DNA of 64,000 nucleotides, taken from Rutidosis leptorrhynchoides. Its lineage: Eukaryota > Streptophyta > Magnoliopsida > Asterales > Asteraceae. Position numbers and translations under genes: made by a program. Location of the stretch: the NCBI RefSeq assembly GCF_046630445.1, contig NC_092334.1, positions 108,201,001 through 108,265,000 of the forward strand, in the 5' to 3' direction. How positions within the stretch are numbered: the first letter of the stretch is position 1; every line of letters starts with the position of its first letter. Under the pieces are notes generated by a model, which saw only the letters and a program-made list of their open reading frames with translations, did not search any database and was not told the origin of the DNA. Shown piece by piece: positions 28,270-42,052 of the stretch.

Positions 28270-30764
28270 TGATGTGCAAAACGTGGTACATGAATTATTG
28301 TATAAAATAGTATGAAAAAATACCGATTAAAGATTGCTACACACTAACGGGCAGTGTACCCGATCGTAGGGGTGTTCATCGGTTCGGTTTTCGGTTTGTT
28401 CGGTTTATTCGGTTCGGTGTATTCGGTTTTGAAATTTTTTTAGGAAAAACCGAAAATCGAACCGAAAACCGAATTCAAAGTTAAAACCGAACCGAACCGA
28501 AAACCGAATTCGAATTCGGATTCGGTTCGGTTTTCGGTTAAAACCGAATATTATGAAAAAACTAAGAACGATGGTCGTTTAATTGTAGCGTTACTGATGT
28601 CTTAGTTATTTATATCCTAAAACAATGACGTACTATTAAATTATCAAGAATCCGATGATTTATTAATATTTACAGCTTAATTATGACGTTTACTGCTTCT
28701 GTTATTAAGAAGAAGAACATAATAATTTGAGTAGCATAATTATAATGTAAGCTACCAACTCATCATATGGGTGAGAACATATTTTATTGATTGGATCCCA
28801 AATTATAATGACATTAAAACATAAATATACAAATTAAATATTTAAAAATTTTGAATTCGGTTTTGAATTCGGTTCCGAATTTTCAAAACCGAAAACCGAA
28901 TTCAAATTCGGTTTCGGTTTGACTCGATCCGAAAACCATTTTTCAAATTTGGTTTGGTTTTTTTTTCGGTTTGGTTTCGGTTTGGTTTTCGGGTTCCACG
29001 GTTTCAAACCAAATACTGACCACCCCTACCCGATCGTGTAGTAGTATAGACAATGGTAAAATTCGTGTATCGTTCCAAAGACAATATCTAAGTCAAATTA
29101 GGATTATAAACTAAATTGTGATTAACTAATATAATTACAATTACAAGATATTTTGGTTTGCCCTTTTACGATGGGTGAATCAAGTGATGAATAAGATTAA
29201 AAGACAATATTTTTGGTATTTTAAGTTTATGAAAGTAAAAAGATAGTTTTGATATCAAATTAAGGAAATATGCTCATCTAGACTTTTTACCCTTAATGTT
29301 GAATGTTATTTAGGATTACGATCGGATTGATTGGTTATGCACGAGAACTAATTAATTGGTTCACCAAGAGTAGTCTTGCGCAAACACTCTAACGGGATTA
29401 CACGACACAAGTGATGTTCTTATCATCTAAGACCTCCTATTTGTAATCAACTAATTCAACTAGTTTGAAGACTTGAAGAATCATCAAGTAAATGGTGTGT
29501 TGTACATGATCCACTCCTATATCAACTAATGGTTTAACTTAATTCATTTCCTTGGTCCGGTTAAATGCTCAATTCACCCAACCCAAGTAATTAACTAAGT
29601 GTTATAATAAGATCCCTATAAACGTCACTAGATAAGGCAAATCACTAACACATGTTAATTAATGGAACTAGGTAATTGAAAGTGTGTGTAACATATTCTA
29701 AGGAATTGGCCATTCTCCTAAATGATTACACATACTAATTAAGCTATTCCAAAGTATCTACAAGAGTCGTTCTTACATCCTTATGTAAATTAACCATTTG
29801 AACTCAACTTATCACTTTTGGTAAAAGACAGATAAACACATGTCACTAGGTGTAAATCGATACATTAATTTAACAAGATGATGTTTCTTAATCAAATGAA
29901 CATATCAACTAGTTGAGTCGAAAGGATTAAACTTAACAAGAATGGTTCTTGTATTCAAACATCAAACTATCGTGCATAATAACAATCAATCAATAGTAAA
30001 CATTCAACATTTAGGTTATTTATCTAGATGAACATAAAATGGACTAGCCAACAATCATGCTTGAAAACTTAAACAAAACAGTAACAAAGATAGAATTCAT
30101 TGTAAATACAAGATTGACCTTTTAGGAGTAATCTTGGATGAAGTTCTTGAATGATCCTTGATTCTTCAATGATTTAAGTGCATAAATGCACTTTGATAAG
30201 CCCAAGAATTACTTTGATTCATATGTTTTAGTCACAGAGCAGAAAAGAAGCTGGTGCCCCTTAAAATGAAGCTGGAAAGAGGTTTAAAAAGGCTGAACAG
30301 TAGTTGGAAAGTGGAGTGCTCCAATCGCACAAAAGAGGGTGCGCGGCGCGCACTGTTCACCTACTACACTTTTGCTTTACAGCTCGATATCGCACGTTCA
30401 AATCTGTTGTACTGGTAAAAGTGCGCGGAGGGGTGCGCTGAGCGCACTACTGTGCGCGGCGCGCACATAGCTTGGCGCACTTTGGTTTTGGACAAGAAGT
30501 CTTCTGATCAAAATATTGCATTGTGCGCTGCGCGCACATTTAGTTGTGCGCTGAGCGCACCCTACTGTTATTGGATTTCTGGTCTTGGTTTCGATCTCTG
30601 AGCAGTATCATATATAATCTTCCATATTTCTTCAAGTTTACAATGATTCTGGACTATATTACAACAATATGAAATACAAACGGAAATATTATATTTACAT
30701 ACGAGATAAACAACAATAGGACTCGATATTGTGACTAAAGATATGTCTAATTTGAGCAATATCA
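28270..30764 (-). repeat. Athila right (5') LTR, containing a hAT MITE
   Basis: The same LTR as 16578-18401, split by the MITE at 28367-29028 plus its duplicated 8-bp site. Without those it is 1,825 bp, one base different from the left copy. The palindrome cluster at 30316-30565 has more intact CpG sites than the left LTR. Confidence 0.93.
28367..29028. mobile_element. hAT-type MITE (non-autonomous DNA transposon)
   Basis: 662 bp with terminal inverted repeats TAGGGGTG(T/G)T and an exact 8-bp TSD CCCGATCG at 28359-28366 and 29029-29036. Sub-terminal regions at both ends carry inverted runs of TTCGGTTTTCGGTT motifs, usual for hAT MITEs. There is no transposase ORF, so it depends on an autonomous hAT element. 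The uninterrupted Athila left LTR shows the empty site. Confidence 0.94.
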
Positions 30765-30769
30765 AATAT

Positions 30770-33230
<2,461 letters not shown>

Positions 33231-33231
<1 letters not shown>

Positions 33232-33247
33232 GTACCTACCTGTTAAA
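33231..33247 (-). promoter_or_regulatory. Tekay-1 3' polypurine-tract motif
   Basis: On the minus strand TTTAACAGGTAGGTACT abuts the start of the 3' LTR. It corresponds to AACGGGTAGGTAC of the LARD element. A second copy lies in the leader at 41016-41032. Confidence 0.78.
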
Positions 33248-33291
33248 TAAATTTCGTCCTGAAATTTTAAGCAGTTGGAGGTGTTGACGTA

Positions 33292-33720
33292 TCATCTGGA
33301 AATAAGTGTGGGTCCTCTATGAGCATTCCATCGAACCCTAATGATTGGTATTTTATTTTGCTTAAGTCTTTTAACCTCACGATCCATTATTTCGACGGGT
33401 TCTTCAGTGAATTGAAGTTTTTCATTGATTTGGATTTCGTCTAAAGGAATAGTGAGATCTTCTTTGGCTAAGCATTTCTTCAGATTCGATACGTGAAAAG
33501 TATCATGTACGCCGGTGAGTTGTTGAGGTAATTCAAGTCGGTAAGCTACTGGTCCGACACGATCTATAATTTTAAATAGTCCAATGTACCTTGGATTCAG
33601 TTTCCCCCGTTTACCAAATCGAACAACGCCTTTCCAAGGTGAAACCTTAAGTATGACCATCTCTCCAATTTCAAATTCTATATCTTTTCTTTTACTGTCT
33701 GCGTAGCTCTTTTGTCGACT
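33292..33720 (-). pseudogene. Tekay-1 integrase C-terminus and chromodomain-like tail
   Basis: Frame 33660-33292. It starts in the integrase C-terminal GPY/F-type region (VSPWKGVVRFGKRGKLNPRY, IGLFKIIDRVGPVAYRLELP) and has the conserved GVHDTFHVSNLKKCL block. It ends in the Tekay-type chromodomain-like tail (EEPVEIMDREVKRLKQNKIP, IIRVRWNAHRGP). In chromoviruses this tail helps target integration to heterochromatin. The final residues of the tail diverge (a frame break before the expected Trp-Glu-Arg-Glu block). Confidence 0.85.
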
Positions 33721-33776
33721 CTAGGCGGTTTTCAACCGTTATTGAATTTGAATAATTTTCTCGATCATTTCTTGGA

Positions 33777-34806
33777 TTATCTCCGGACCCGTAATTTGTC
33801 TATCCCCACCTCGTTCCAACAAATCAGAGACCTGCACTTTCTGCCGTAAAGTGCCTCAAACGGTGCCATCTCAATACTCGAGTGGTAACTATTGTTGTAG
33901 GAAAATTCTGCTAACGGTTGATGTCGATCCCAACAGTTTCCAAAATCAATAACACATGCTCGTAGCATGTCTTCAAGAGTTTGTATCGTCCTTTCACTCT
34001 GCCCACCGGTTTGTAGATGATAGGCAGTACTCATATCTAGACGAGTTCCCAATGCTTGTTGTAACGTTTGCCAAAACCTTGAAATAAATCTACCGTCCCT
34101 ATCAGAGATAATAGAGATTGGTATTCCGTGTCTGGAGACGACTTCTTTCAAGTATAGTCATGCTAACTTTTCCATTTTATCATCTTCTCGCATTGGTAGA
34201 AAGTGTGCTGATTTTGTGAGACGATCGACTATTACCCCAAATAGTATCATAACCACTTGCAGTCCTTGGCAATTTAGTAATGAAATTCATGGTAATGTTT
34301 TCCCATTTCCATTCCAGGATTTCAGGTTGTTGAAGTAGACCTGATAGTTTCTGATGTTCAGCTTTTACCTTAGAACACGTCAAACATTCTCCTACGTATT
34401 TAGCAATATCGGCTTTCATACCCGGTCACCAAAAATGTTTCTTGAGATCTTTATACATCTTTCCCACTCTGGGATGTATTGAATATCTGGTTTTATGTGC
34501 TTCCCTAAGTACCATTTCTCTCACATCTCCAAACTTTGGTACCCAAATTCTTTCAGCCTTATACCGGGTTTCGTCTTCCCGAACATTAAGATGTTTCTCC
34601 GATCCTTTGGGTATTTCATTCTTCAAATTTCCCTCTTTTAAAACTCCCTGTTGCGCCTCCTTTATTTGAGTAGTAAGGTTAGTATGAATAATTATATTCA
34701 TAGCTTTTACCCGTATAGGTTCTCTGTCCTTTCTACTCAAAACGTCGGCTACCACATTCGCCTTCGCTTGGTGGTAATGAATCTCAAAATCGTAATCATT
34801 TAACAA
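33777..34806 (-). pseudogene. Tekay-1 RNase H end and integrase, fragmented
   Basis: Three frames. 34806-34426 has the RNase H end (NDYDFEIHYHQAKANVVADV, LSRKDREPIRV) and the start of the integrase zinc region (YSIHPRVGKMYKDLKKHFW). 34419-34180 has the [20 protein letters not shown] zinc cysteines, then loses frame near the first catalytic Asp. 34151-33777 has [20 protein letters not shown] (second Asp) and [20 protein letters not shown] (Glu region, with PQTDGQSERT altered). At least two frameshifts or stops inactivate it. Confidence 0.87.
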
Positions 34807-34821
34807 TTCAATCCACCTACG

Positions 34822-36585
34822 CTACCTCACGTTCAGTTGTTTCTGATCAAATATATGTTGGAGACTTGTGTGGTCGGTATATATGATACTTTTGACCCCA
34901 TATAAGTAGTGTCTCCAAGTCTTTAATGCAAAAACAACCGCGCCTAATTCCAAATCATGTGTCGTATAATTCTGCTCGTGAATCTTCAATTGTCTAGATG
35001 CACAAGCAATTACCTTCGTTCGTTGCATTAATACACAACCGAGGCCTTGCTTTGAGGCGTCACAATATATCACAAAATCATCATTCCCTTCAAGCAATGA
35101 CAATATAGGTGCCGTAGTTAACTTTTTCTTCAACAATTGAAACGCTTTCTCCTGCTCATCCTTCCATTCAAATTTCTTTCCTTTATGCGTTAATGCAGTC
35201 AAGGGTTTTGCTATTTTGGAAAAATCTTGAATGAATCTTCTGTAGTAACCAGCCAATCCTAAAAATTGGCGTATATACTTCGGAGTTTTTAGGGTTTCCC
35301 ACTTTTCAACGGTTTCAATCTTTGCCAGATCTACCTGAATGCCTTCTTTGTTCACTATGTGACCGAGGAATTGAACTTCTTCCAACCAAAATGCACACTT
35401 TGAAAACTTAGCGTACAGTTTTTCTTTCCTCAAAAACTTTAGCACTTTTCTCAAATGTTCTTCGTGCTCTTGATCATTCTTTGAGTAAATAAGTATGTCA
35501 TCGATGAAAATAATGAAAAACTTGTCAGGGTATGGTCCACACACTCGGTTCATGAGGTCCATGAACACAGCTGGTGCGTTAGTCAACCCAAACGGCATAA
35601 CCATAAACTCGTAATGACCGTAACACGTTCTGAAAGCAGTCTTCGGAATATCATCCTCCTTCACCCGCATTTGATGATACCCAGAACGTAAATCTATCTT
35701 CGAATAAACTGACGAGCCTTGTAGTTGATCAAATAAGTCGTCGATTCTTGGTAGTGGATAATGGTTCTTGATGGTAAGTTTGTTCAACTCTCGGTAGTCT
35801 ATACACAACCTGAATGTACCATCTTTCTTTTTGACAAACAAAATAGGAGCTCCCCACGGTGATGTGCTTGGTCGAATGAAATCACGCTCTAAAAGTTCTT
35901 GTAATTGACTCTGGAGTTCCTTCATTTCGCTGGGTGCGAGTCTGTATGGAGCACGAGCTATTGGTGCAGCTCCGGGTACGAGATCTATTTGAAATTCAAC
36001 GGATCGGTGTGGAGATAGTCCCGGTAATTCTTTCAGAAATACATCGGAAAATTCTTTTGCGACGGGAACATCATTGATATTCTTTTCTTCGGTTTGTACT
36101 TTCTCGACATGTGCTAGAACAGCATAGCAACCTTTTCTTATTAGTTTTTGCGCCTTCAAATTACTAATAAGATTTAGCTTCTTGTTGCTCTTTTCTCCGT
36201 ACACCATTAAGGGTTTTCCTTTTTCTCCCATAATGCGAATCGAATTTTTGTAACAAACAATTTCTGCTTTCACCTCTTTCAACCAATCCATGCCAATTAT
36301 CACATCAAAACTCCCTAACTCTACTGGTATCAAATCAATCTTAAACATTTCGCTAACCAGTTTAATTCCTCGATTCCGACATATATTATCTGCTGTAATT
36401 AATTTACCGTTTGCTAATTCAAGTAAAAATTTATTATCCAAAGGCGTTAATGGACAACTTAATTTAGCACAAAAATCTTTACTCATATAGCTTCTATCCG
36501 CACCCGAATTAAATAAAACATAAGCAGATTTATTTTCAATAAGAAACGTACCCGTAACAAGCTCCGGGTCTTCCTGCGCTTCTGC
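34822..36585 (-). pseudogene. Tekay-1 protease, reverse transcriptase and RNase H
   Basis: The 554-codon frame starts just after the protease active site. Protease: upstream of the ATG at 36486 the frame reads [12 protein letters not shown], so the catalytic Asp of DSGA/DTGA is Asn; [10 protein letters not shown] follows. [78 protein letters not shown], catalytic [14 protein letters not shown], and [20 protein letters not shown]. RNase [41 protein letters not shown] and [17 protein letters not shown], then a stop. The upstream end is cut by the solo LTR at 36591. Confidence 0.92.
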
Positions 36586-36590
36586 CGTAT

Positions 36591-39500
36591 TGTAACAACC
36601 CGACTTTTTCCCGTTACTATCGTTACTTGTCCGTTAAATATTTAACGGTGATTACTTAGAACTTTATGTTTTTAACATAATTAAATGCATACTTGATCCT
36701 ATTGGATTATTTGAATTAATATGTATATTAATTTATGAACTTATTTCGAATAATGAAATAACTAGAAAACGATACGATTAAGTTAATCGCCTAGACAGCT
36801 TTTCAGTTTACGGAACTCAGTTAAACGATAAAATAATTATTTTTAATAATTATTGAATTTATGAAAAACTTATTTAATTTATTATTTATTTAGTAAATTA
36901 AATCCGGTGATTTCGTTTTAACGACTAGTTAAAATTCCGGAGATCCGGTACGGTTAACGGCACTCGAAACGGACCACGCGCGTACAAGAAAATAACGAAA
37001 CGAATAGTATTTCACTTTTAATAATTATTTTATGCAATTATTATGTTTTAAACATACTTTTAATTTATTATAATTTATATAGATTAAAAACGCGAGAAAT
37101 TGACGTTTAACGTTCCGGTTTGCGTTCTCGACCAACGACAAATAACATAGGACCAAGGAAATTATCTAGTGACTTAGAAGACTCCATGGACACTTCCTTT
37201 CAGCTCCCAAATGGCCACCCCCTTCTAGCCCATTCGTTTGGATTATTTTTGTGTCCCGATTGACTAATAAGTGGTCCATTATGCTCCTAACCTAGCCCTA
37301 ATCCATCATTTATCAAACTTATGCCCTCCTCCTCCTAAATCACGACTCAAATCAGTCCCCAAACCCTCTCCCATTGTCGATCATCATCCCCACAAAAACA
37401 CCACTCAAAACTCAAAATTAGAACAAGTCTCGTGAATTAAAGTTGTTGCTTTCTTCATCCTCTACGCGATAGTACTTGCAATTTGTGATTCTAAGGTATA
37501 ATTGAAAATCCTAATTGTTTTAGATCTGATTTTATTCAATTACATAGTGTAATCAAGTCTAGTGCTCAATTAATGGTGTCATGCGTTGTTATTTATCGTT
37601 TGGTTGCGTAATTAACGTTGTATGCCTAAAAAACTAATTTGTATTTTAATGATCTGATTTAATTGACATGAGATCTGATCTTTTAATATGTTTAAATAGA
37701 AATATATCGAAAAATTATTAATTTTAGACTCCGATTTTGCGTGATTTCGTTATCGTATGCTCAAGATATGCTTAATCCAAGTTTTCGTTAGGGTTTGCAT
37801 GAGATACGAATTTTTTGAGTTGAATGATTTGTGTTTTAGCTTATATAAAGTGTACTAATGTATTCCTTTTGAAAAGTTATGCAATTTAGACTTAAGATTT
37901 GCATCAAAAGGTTATGTAATGCTCCCATTATGTCAAAACGAAGTTTCGTGTCGTTAAGTGAGCTGAATCTGTTTTCAAAGTTACATAAATTTTTTTAGAG
38001 TGAACTAGGAATTGATTTAGACTTTGATCTTCTGGAATGTATTATGTTTTATGTTACTTGACATGTTTCATTTGTATGAGAACTTGCGAGAACGTGATTT
38101 TCCATGAGATATATGCTCGTCTAAATGATATGTCCGGTTGATGATTAAAAACTGATGAGTCTGTAAAGGTTTGCAAAACTGTACAAATTGGCTAAAGAAA
38201 TGTTTTTAATTATTTTATCACTAAAACTCTGAGATGTTTTGAGATGCCTCCAATTGGCCGTTCATCAAAATCTATTTTCTATATTTTATGAAAAATGTTT
38301 AAAAACTGACGCGCAGGCAGAAATTTCTGTAATGAACTATGAATAGACCCTTTTTGATATTGGACTTTTATTTATTGTATGAGGCTTTGGCTGGACTTTT
38401 TGGAATTTATTTTAAGTTTAGTTATGATCTGGAGTTGTTCAAGATTTAATGATTTATGTGCTATGATCTATAGTTGGATCTTTCTATGACGTACGAAATT
38501 CTAAGACATGCTTTAAGGTGCAAAAGTGCAATATGCTTAATTATGACTTGTAAAGTGATACTTGATCTAGGTTTGACTTATTGATCATGTTCGTATGACT
38601 TACTGAGATGTTTGACTTTAGTTTACCACTTTGACCGAGTTGACTTTAGGGTTGACTTTGGTTGAACTTTTGTTGACTTGCTTGGATTAGTTGACTTTTA
38701 CTTGTTCGTTGAGTCAGTCTGAGCACTAGGACTTTGCGTACACTATCGGTTGACATAGTATGACCTATATGTGTATACTTAAGATGAATACATGATTAGG
38801 TTGCGTTGTTCGGTCGAGATTGTTCGACTACAGTACGTTTTGCTAAGATATTTCAGGTGCTTTTGCTAAGGTGAGTCTACAGTCCCTTTTTCTTTAACAT
38901 TTTTGGGATGAGATACATGCTACTTTTGAAACTATTTCTTAAACTTTTTTACAACTATTTTACTCACTAGGCACGAGTAACTTACCAAGAATATACATAT
39001 GAGTTCAGATCAAAAATCCCTTAGCTTGATTATATTAGTTACTTTGTAAGCTCTACTTTATAGGGACGGTACCGTTAGGTTTGACAAACCTCACCGCAAT
39101 GTTAAACAGGTGCTTATATAGTTGTTACTCGTACACTTGATCGGTGTATAGCCAGTATAGGGTAAACTAAAGACGTGTGCTCGGCTCAAGCAAAGGTTAA
39201 AGCTTTATAATCAAGTGCTCATGATAAGTGTATATTATTACGAAGCTTTTCAGAAATCTCGTGGCCTAACTTACGATGAATGTTACTTAAAGATGATGTT
39301 TACAAAGTTAAAACTAGACATGGTAATGTCTACAAACAGATGAAACAAAAAAAACTTTTTGATGTCACTCACAGTTGAAACTTGACATCTTACAAACGTT
39401 ATTTAGCATTTGCTATATGCAAACTTTTGAGATTAAACCTTTGCGGTTTATTCAGATAAACAATTTTGAGAAATGATTTTCGACAAATGATTTATGGAAA

Positions 39501-39691
39501 CTGTTTTATGAAACATATGAGAATTATTTACTCAAACCTGTAGATTCACTCAACTTTATGTTGATCCATTTTGCATGTTTTATCTCAGGTATTAGTTGCT
39601 TCCGCTGTAGAACATTGCTGTTATGTAGAAGTCAAGCCAAGCATTGGGACCAGAGTTAATACGCCGTTAGTGGATTCTGACGGGGTATGAC
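36591..39691 (+). mobile_element. Solo LTR of another Ty3/gypsy family, inserted in Tekay-1 gag-pol
   Basis: 3,101 bp starting TGTAACAACCCGAC and ending GGGGTATGACA, the same termini style as the LARD and Tekay-2 LTRs, in plus orientation. TSD CGTAT at 36586-36590 and 39692-39696. No PBS, PPT, second LTR or coding region lies between, so it is an LTR-LTR recombination product. It contains no credible ORF. The host frame continues on both sides (zinc knuckles to the right, protease to the left). Confidence 0.9.
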
Positions 39692-39696
39692 ACGTA

Positions 39697-40886
39697 TTAA
39701 TATTAAAAACTCTTCCGCGTCCCTGTCCATTAGTATTCCCCTGATTTGGGCATTCATTTCTGATATGACCCGGCTTCCCACATCCATAACAAATAATTGC
39801 GCTATTATTTGTTCCAACATTATTTGTTCCTTTATTCTTGTTAGCCTTTGGTCCATAAACTTCACACTTCGTCGTACCATGACCCTTTCTATTACACTTA
39901 GTACACGATGTCGTACAAATACCAGTCGGATGGTATGCTTCACACCTCTGGCATGGTTTCTGCCTCTGGTTATTGTCGTTGTTGCGGTTGTTGTTATTGT
40001 TAGAACGGGTGTTGTAGTTGTTGTTGGGATTGTTATTGTTGTTGCTGTTAAAGTTGCGGTTGTGGTGGTAGTTATTGCGTTTGTAATTGCGATTATTGTT
40101 GTTATTGTTATTGTATTGGTGACTCTTGTCACTGTTTTCTTCTCACTTCCTCTTGACTTGTTTCGTGTTGGCTTCTTCGGCCGCCTGCTCTTTAATTCTT
40201 CCTTCAATCTGATTTATGAGTTTATGAGCCATTCGACTTGCCTTTTGTATGGAGGCAGGTTCGTGTGAACTCACATCTTCTTGAATTCTTCCTGGTAACC
40301 CTTTTACAAATGCGTCGATTTTCTCTTCTTCATCTTCAAACGCTCCCGGACACAATAGGCACAACTCTGTGAATCGTCGTTCGTACGTGGTAATATCAAA
40401 CCCTTGTGTTCGTAACCCTATAAGCTCTACCTTGAGCTTATTGACCTCATTTCTGGGACGGTACTGCTCATTCATTAAGTGTTTGAATGCTAACCATGGT
40501 AGTGCGTCAGCAGCATCTTGTCCCACCTGCTCGAGATAGGTGTTCCAACATGTTAACGCAGTACCTGTGAAGGTATGCGTAGCGTACTTTACTTTGTCTT
40601 CTTCAGTGCACTTACTTATGGCAAACACCGATTTGACCTTCTCGGTCCACCACTTCAATCTGATTGGTCCTTCGGTTCTATCGAATTCTAGAGGTTTACA
40701 GGCAGTGAATTCTTTGTAAGAGCATCCTACATGATTTCTTGTGGAATTTGTTCCATTGCTGGATTCAGAGTTATTTTTATTTTGCAACGCAACTTGTACT
40801 ACGGCTATATTTGCAACAAGGAATGAACGGAAATCTTTCTCGCTCAAATTCAAGTTCTGACGAGTAGTCGGTGCCATTTCCTTCAA
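39697..40886 (-). pseudogene. Tekay-1 gag with two zinc knuckles
   Basis: Gag capsid frame 40886-40143; the likely start is the ATG at 40877 (MAPTTRQNLNLSEKDFRSFL). Core motifs: EFTACKPLEFDRTEGPIRLK, KWWTEKVKSVFAISKCTEED, VKYATHTFTGTALTCWNTYL, FKHLMNEQYRPRNEVNKLKV and FTELCLLCPGAFEDEEEKID. A frame break follows at about 40143. The Asn-rich region then leads to two CX2CX4HX4C knuckles, CTKCNRKGHGTTKC and CYGCGKPGHIRNEC, at about 39906-39755. The solo LTR then splits gag from protease. ORFs at 39656-40207 and 39687-40268 are off-frame readings of the Asn-rich stretch. Confidence 0.87.
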
Positions 40887-41015
40887 AAATAGCCAAAAGA
40901 ATTAAGTTAATCATATAGAATATTAAGAGTAGTCAATAGTATTTCGTAGCATAATATGAACTTATTTATAAAAGCTTTTTCTTCATATTAGCGTTTTATA
41001 ATTTTTCATTCGGGT

Positions 41016-41032
41016 AGTACCTACCCGTTAAG
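41016..41032 (-). promoter_or_regulatory. Second PPT-like motif in the Tekay-1 leader
   Basis: On the minus strand TTAACGGGTAGGTACT, between the F-box ORF and gag. It matches the 3' PPT motif; the same arrangement is seen in Tekay-2 (60828-60846) and the LARD (7138-7155). A role as an additional plus-strand primer is inference. Confidence 0.55.
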
Positions 41033-41214
41033 TTCATACTTAGTAGCTAATATACAATTCAACTACTACAATTCTATATGAAAAACTGATTACAATAATA
41101 TTTCGCGTTCAAACTTTTATACAATATTTTACAAACTTACAATACAGTTATTTTACTTATAGCATGAAATATAGCACACAATAACTTTGATACAAGGAAG
41201 TTGTGAAGTCAATT

Positions 41215-41910
41215 CTAGTTAAGGGCAAGTCGTTGAGCAAAGGTAATAAAGACACGTAATTCGTAGGTCCAGAAACAAGTCATGCATTCGGGTTTTACTA
41301 TTATTACTTCCCATCCTTGGTCTTGTGGAAAATAACCGTTGTGGTCGTTGGCAAGACAGCATGTTGTAATGTCGTCAAAAGGACGAGGGTTACGTAATGC
41401 CCAACAGTCCCGTAACAATCTAAAAACCTTGTCTCTCACTCCAACTACTGAATCTGTCACTTGTGGGAATGTTTTGTTTAACAGTTGCAATCTGATGTTC
41501 TTTTTCTCAATTTGGTGAGAAGCGAACATCACTAACCCGTAAGCATAACATGCTTCTTTAAATTGCATGTTGGAAGCTCTTTCTAAAGAACAAAGTCCTA
41601 TGTTGGGATATGTGGAGTCAAAATAGGCTCTCAACCCGTAGCGTAAAATTGCATTTGGGTTCCCCGCACTTAATGCCTTAAAGAAAACACGGCGTAACTT
41701 AAGGTCTCCCCAATGTGATATACCCCATCTCTCAAAGGAAAGCCTTTTATAAACTAAAGCATGCCTTGAACATTTTTCAAATGTTCGACACAATAATTTT
41801 GCCATAAATAATTGTGCCGATGAATTCTGACCGACTCTGGACAAGATTTCATCAATCATATCCCCTGGTAGGTCTTCTAAAATACTCGGTTGTCTATCCT
41901 TAACATCCAT
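41215..41910 (-). CDS. F-box protein ORF captured within Tekay-1
   Basis: An intact 231-codon ORF inside the retrotransposon, in sense orientation between the acidic ORF and gag. Residues about 9-45 form an F-box: SILEDLPGDMIDEILSRVGQ followed by SAQLFMAKLLCRTFEKCSRH. Plant F-box proteins of this kind bind SKP1 and select substrates for ubiquitination. The middle (FFKALSAGNPNAILRYGLRA, ACYAYGLVMFASHQIEK) resembles the Sel1-like, Ala/Gly-rich section of the plant At2g35280-like F-box family. The C-terminus has Cys and Trp residues (PECMTCFWTYELRVFITFAQ), also seen in that family. Tekay-2 has no equivalent between its leader ORF and gag. The assignment comes from recognising motifs; function in the element is unknown. 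Start: first Met of the frame, 29 bp before a stop-rich stretch. Confidence 0.72.
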   Translation of the reverse strand: MDVKDRQPSILEDLPGDMIDEILSRVGQNSSAQLFMAKLLCRTFEKCSRHALVYKRLSFERWGISHWGDLKLRRVFFKALSAGNPNAILRYGLRAYFDSTYPNIGLCSLERASNMQFKEACYAYGLVMFASHQIEKKNIRLQLLNKTFPQVTDSVVGVRDKVFRLLRDCWALRNPRPFDDITTCCLANDHNGYFPQDQGWEVIIVKPECMTCFWTYELRVFITFAQRLALN

Positions 41911-42052
41911 TTTGTGTTTTATACTGTAAAATAGATAGACGAGGATTAGATTCGTAAAAGATAATTAACAAACAATACAAGCAATATTTACATATATCAT
42001 AAAAGTACAAGCACACTACAATACATATATTACACAGCATGATTACAACTCT

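Larger units (their letters stand above)
16578..30764 (-). mobile_element. Athila-type Ty3/gypsy retrotransposon with ATHILA ORF
   Basis: LTRs at 16578-18401 (3') and 28270-30764 (5'; 1,825 bp without its MITE and duplicated site). TSD AATAT at 16573-16577 and 30765-30769. The PBS is tRNA-Asp type and the PPT is AAGTGTGGGGGCTTT. Minus-strand order: gag (28112-26886), protease region (26809-26021), linker, RT/RNase H (25561-about 23990), integrase (23968-22652), a spacer, the ATHILA/env-position ORF (about 21400-19883), and a spacer with extra PPT-like motifs. Stops lie between the domains and the protease Asp is changed to Asn, so the element is dead. Confidence 0.94.

Noticed and set aside
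39656..40268. Two overlapping ORFs of Thr/Ile and Val/Ile repeats
   Set aside because: Off-frame and antisense readings of the Asn-rich stretch of Tekay-1 gag.
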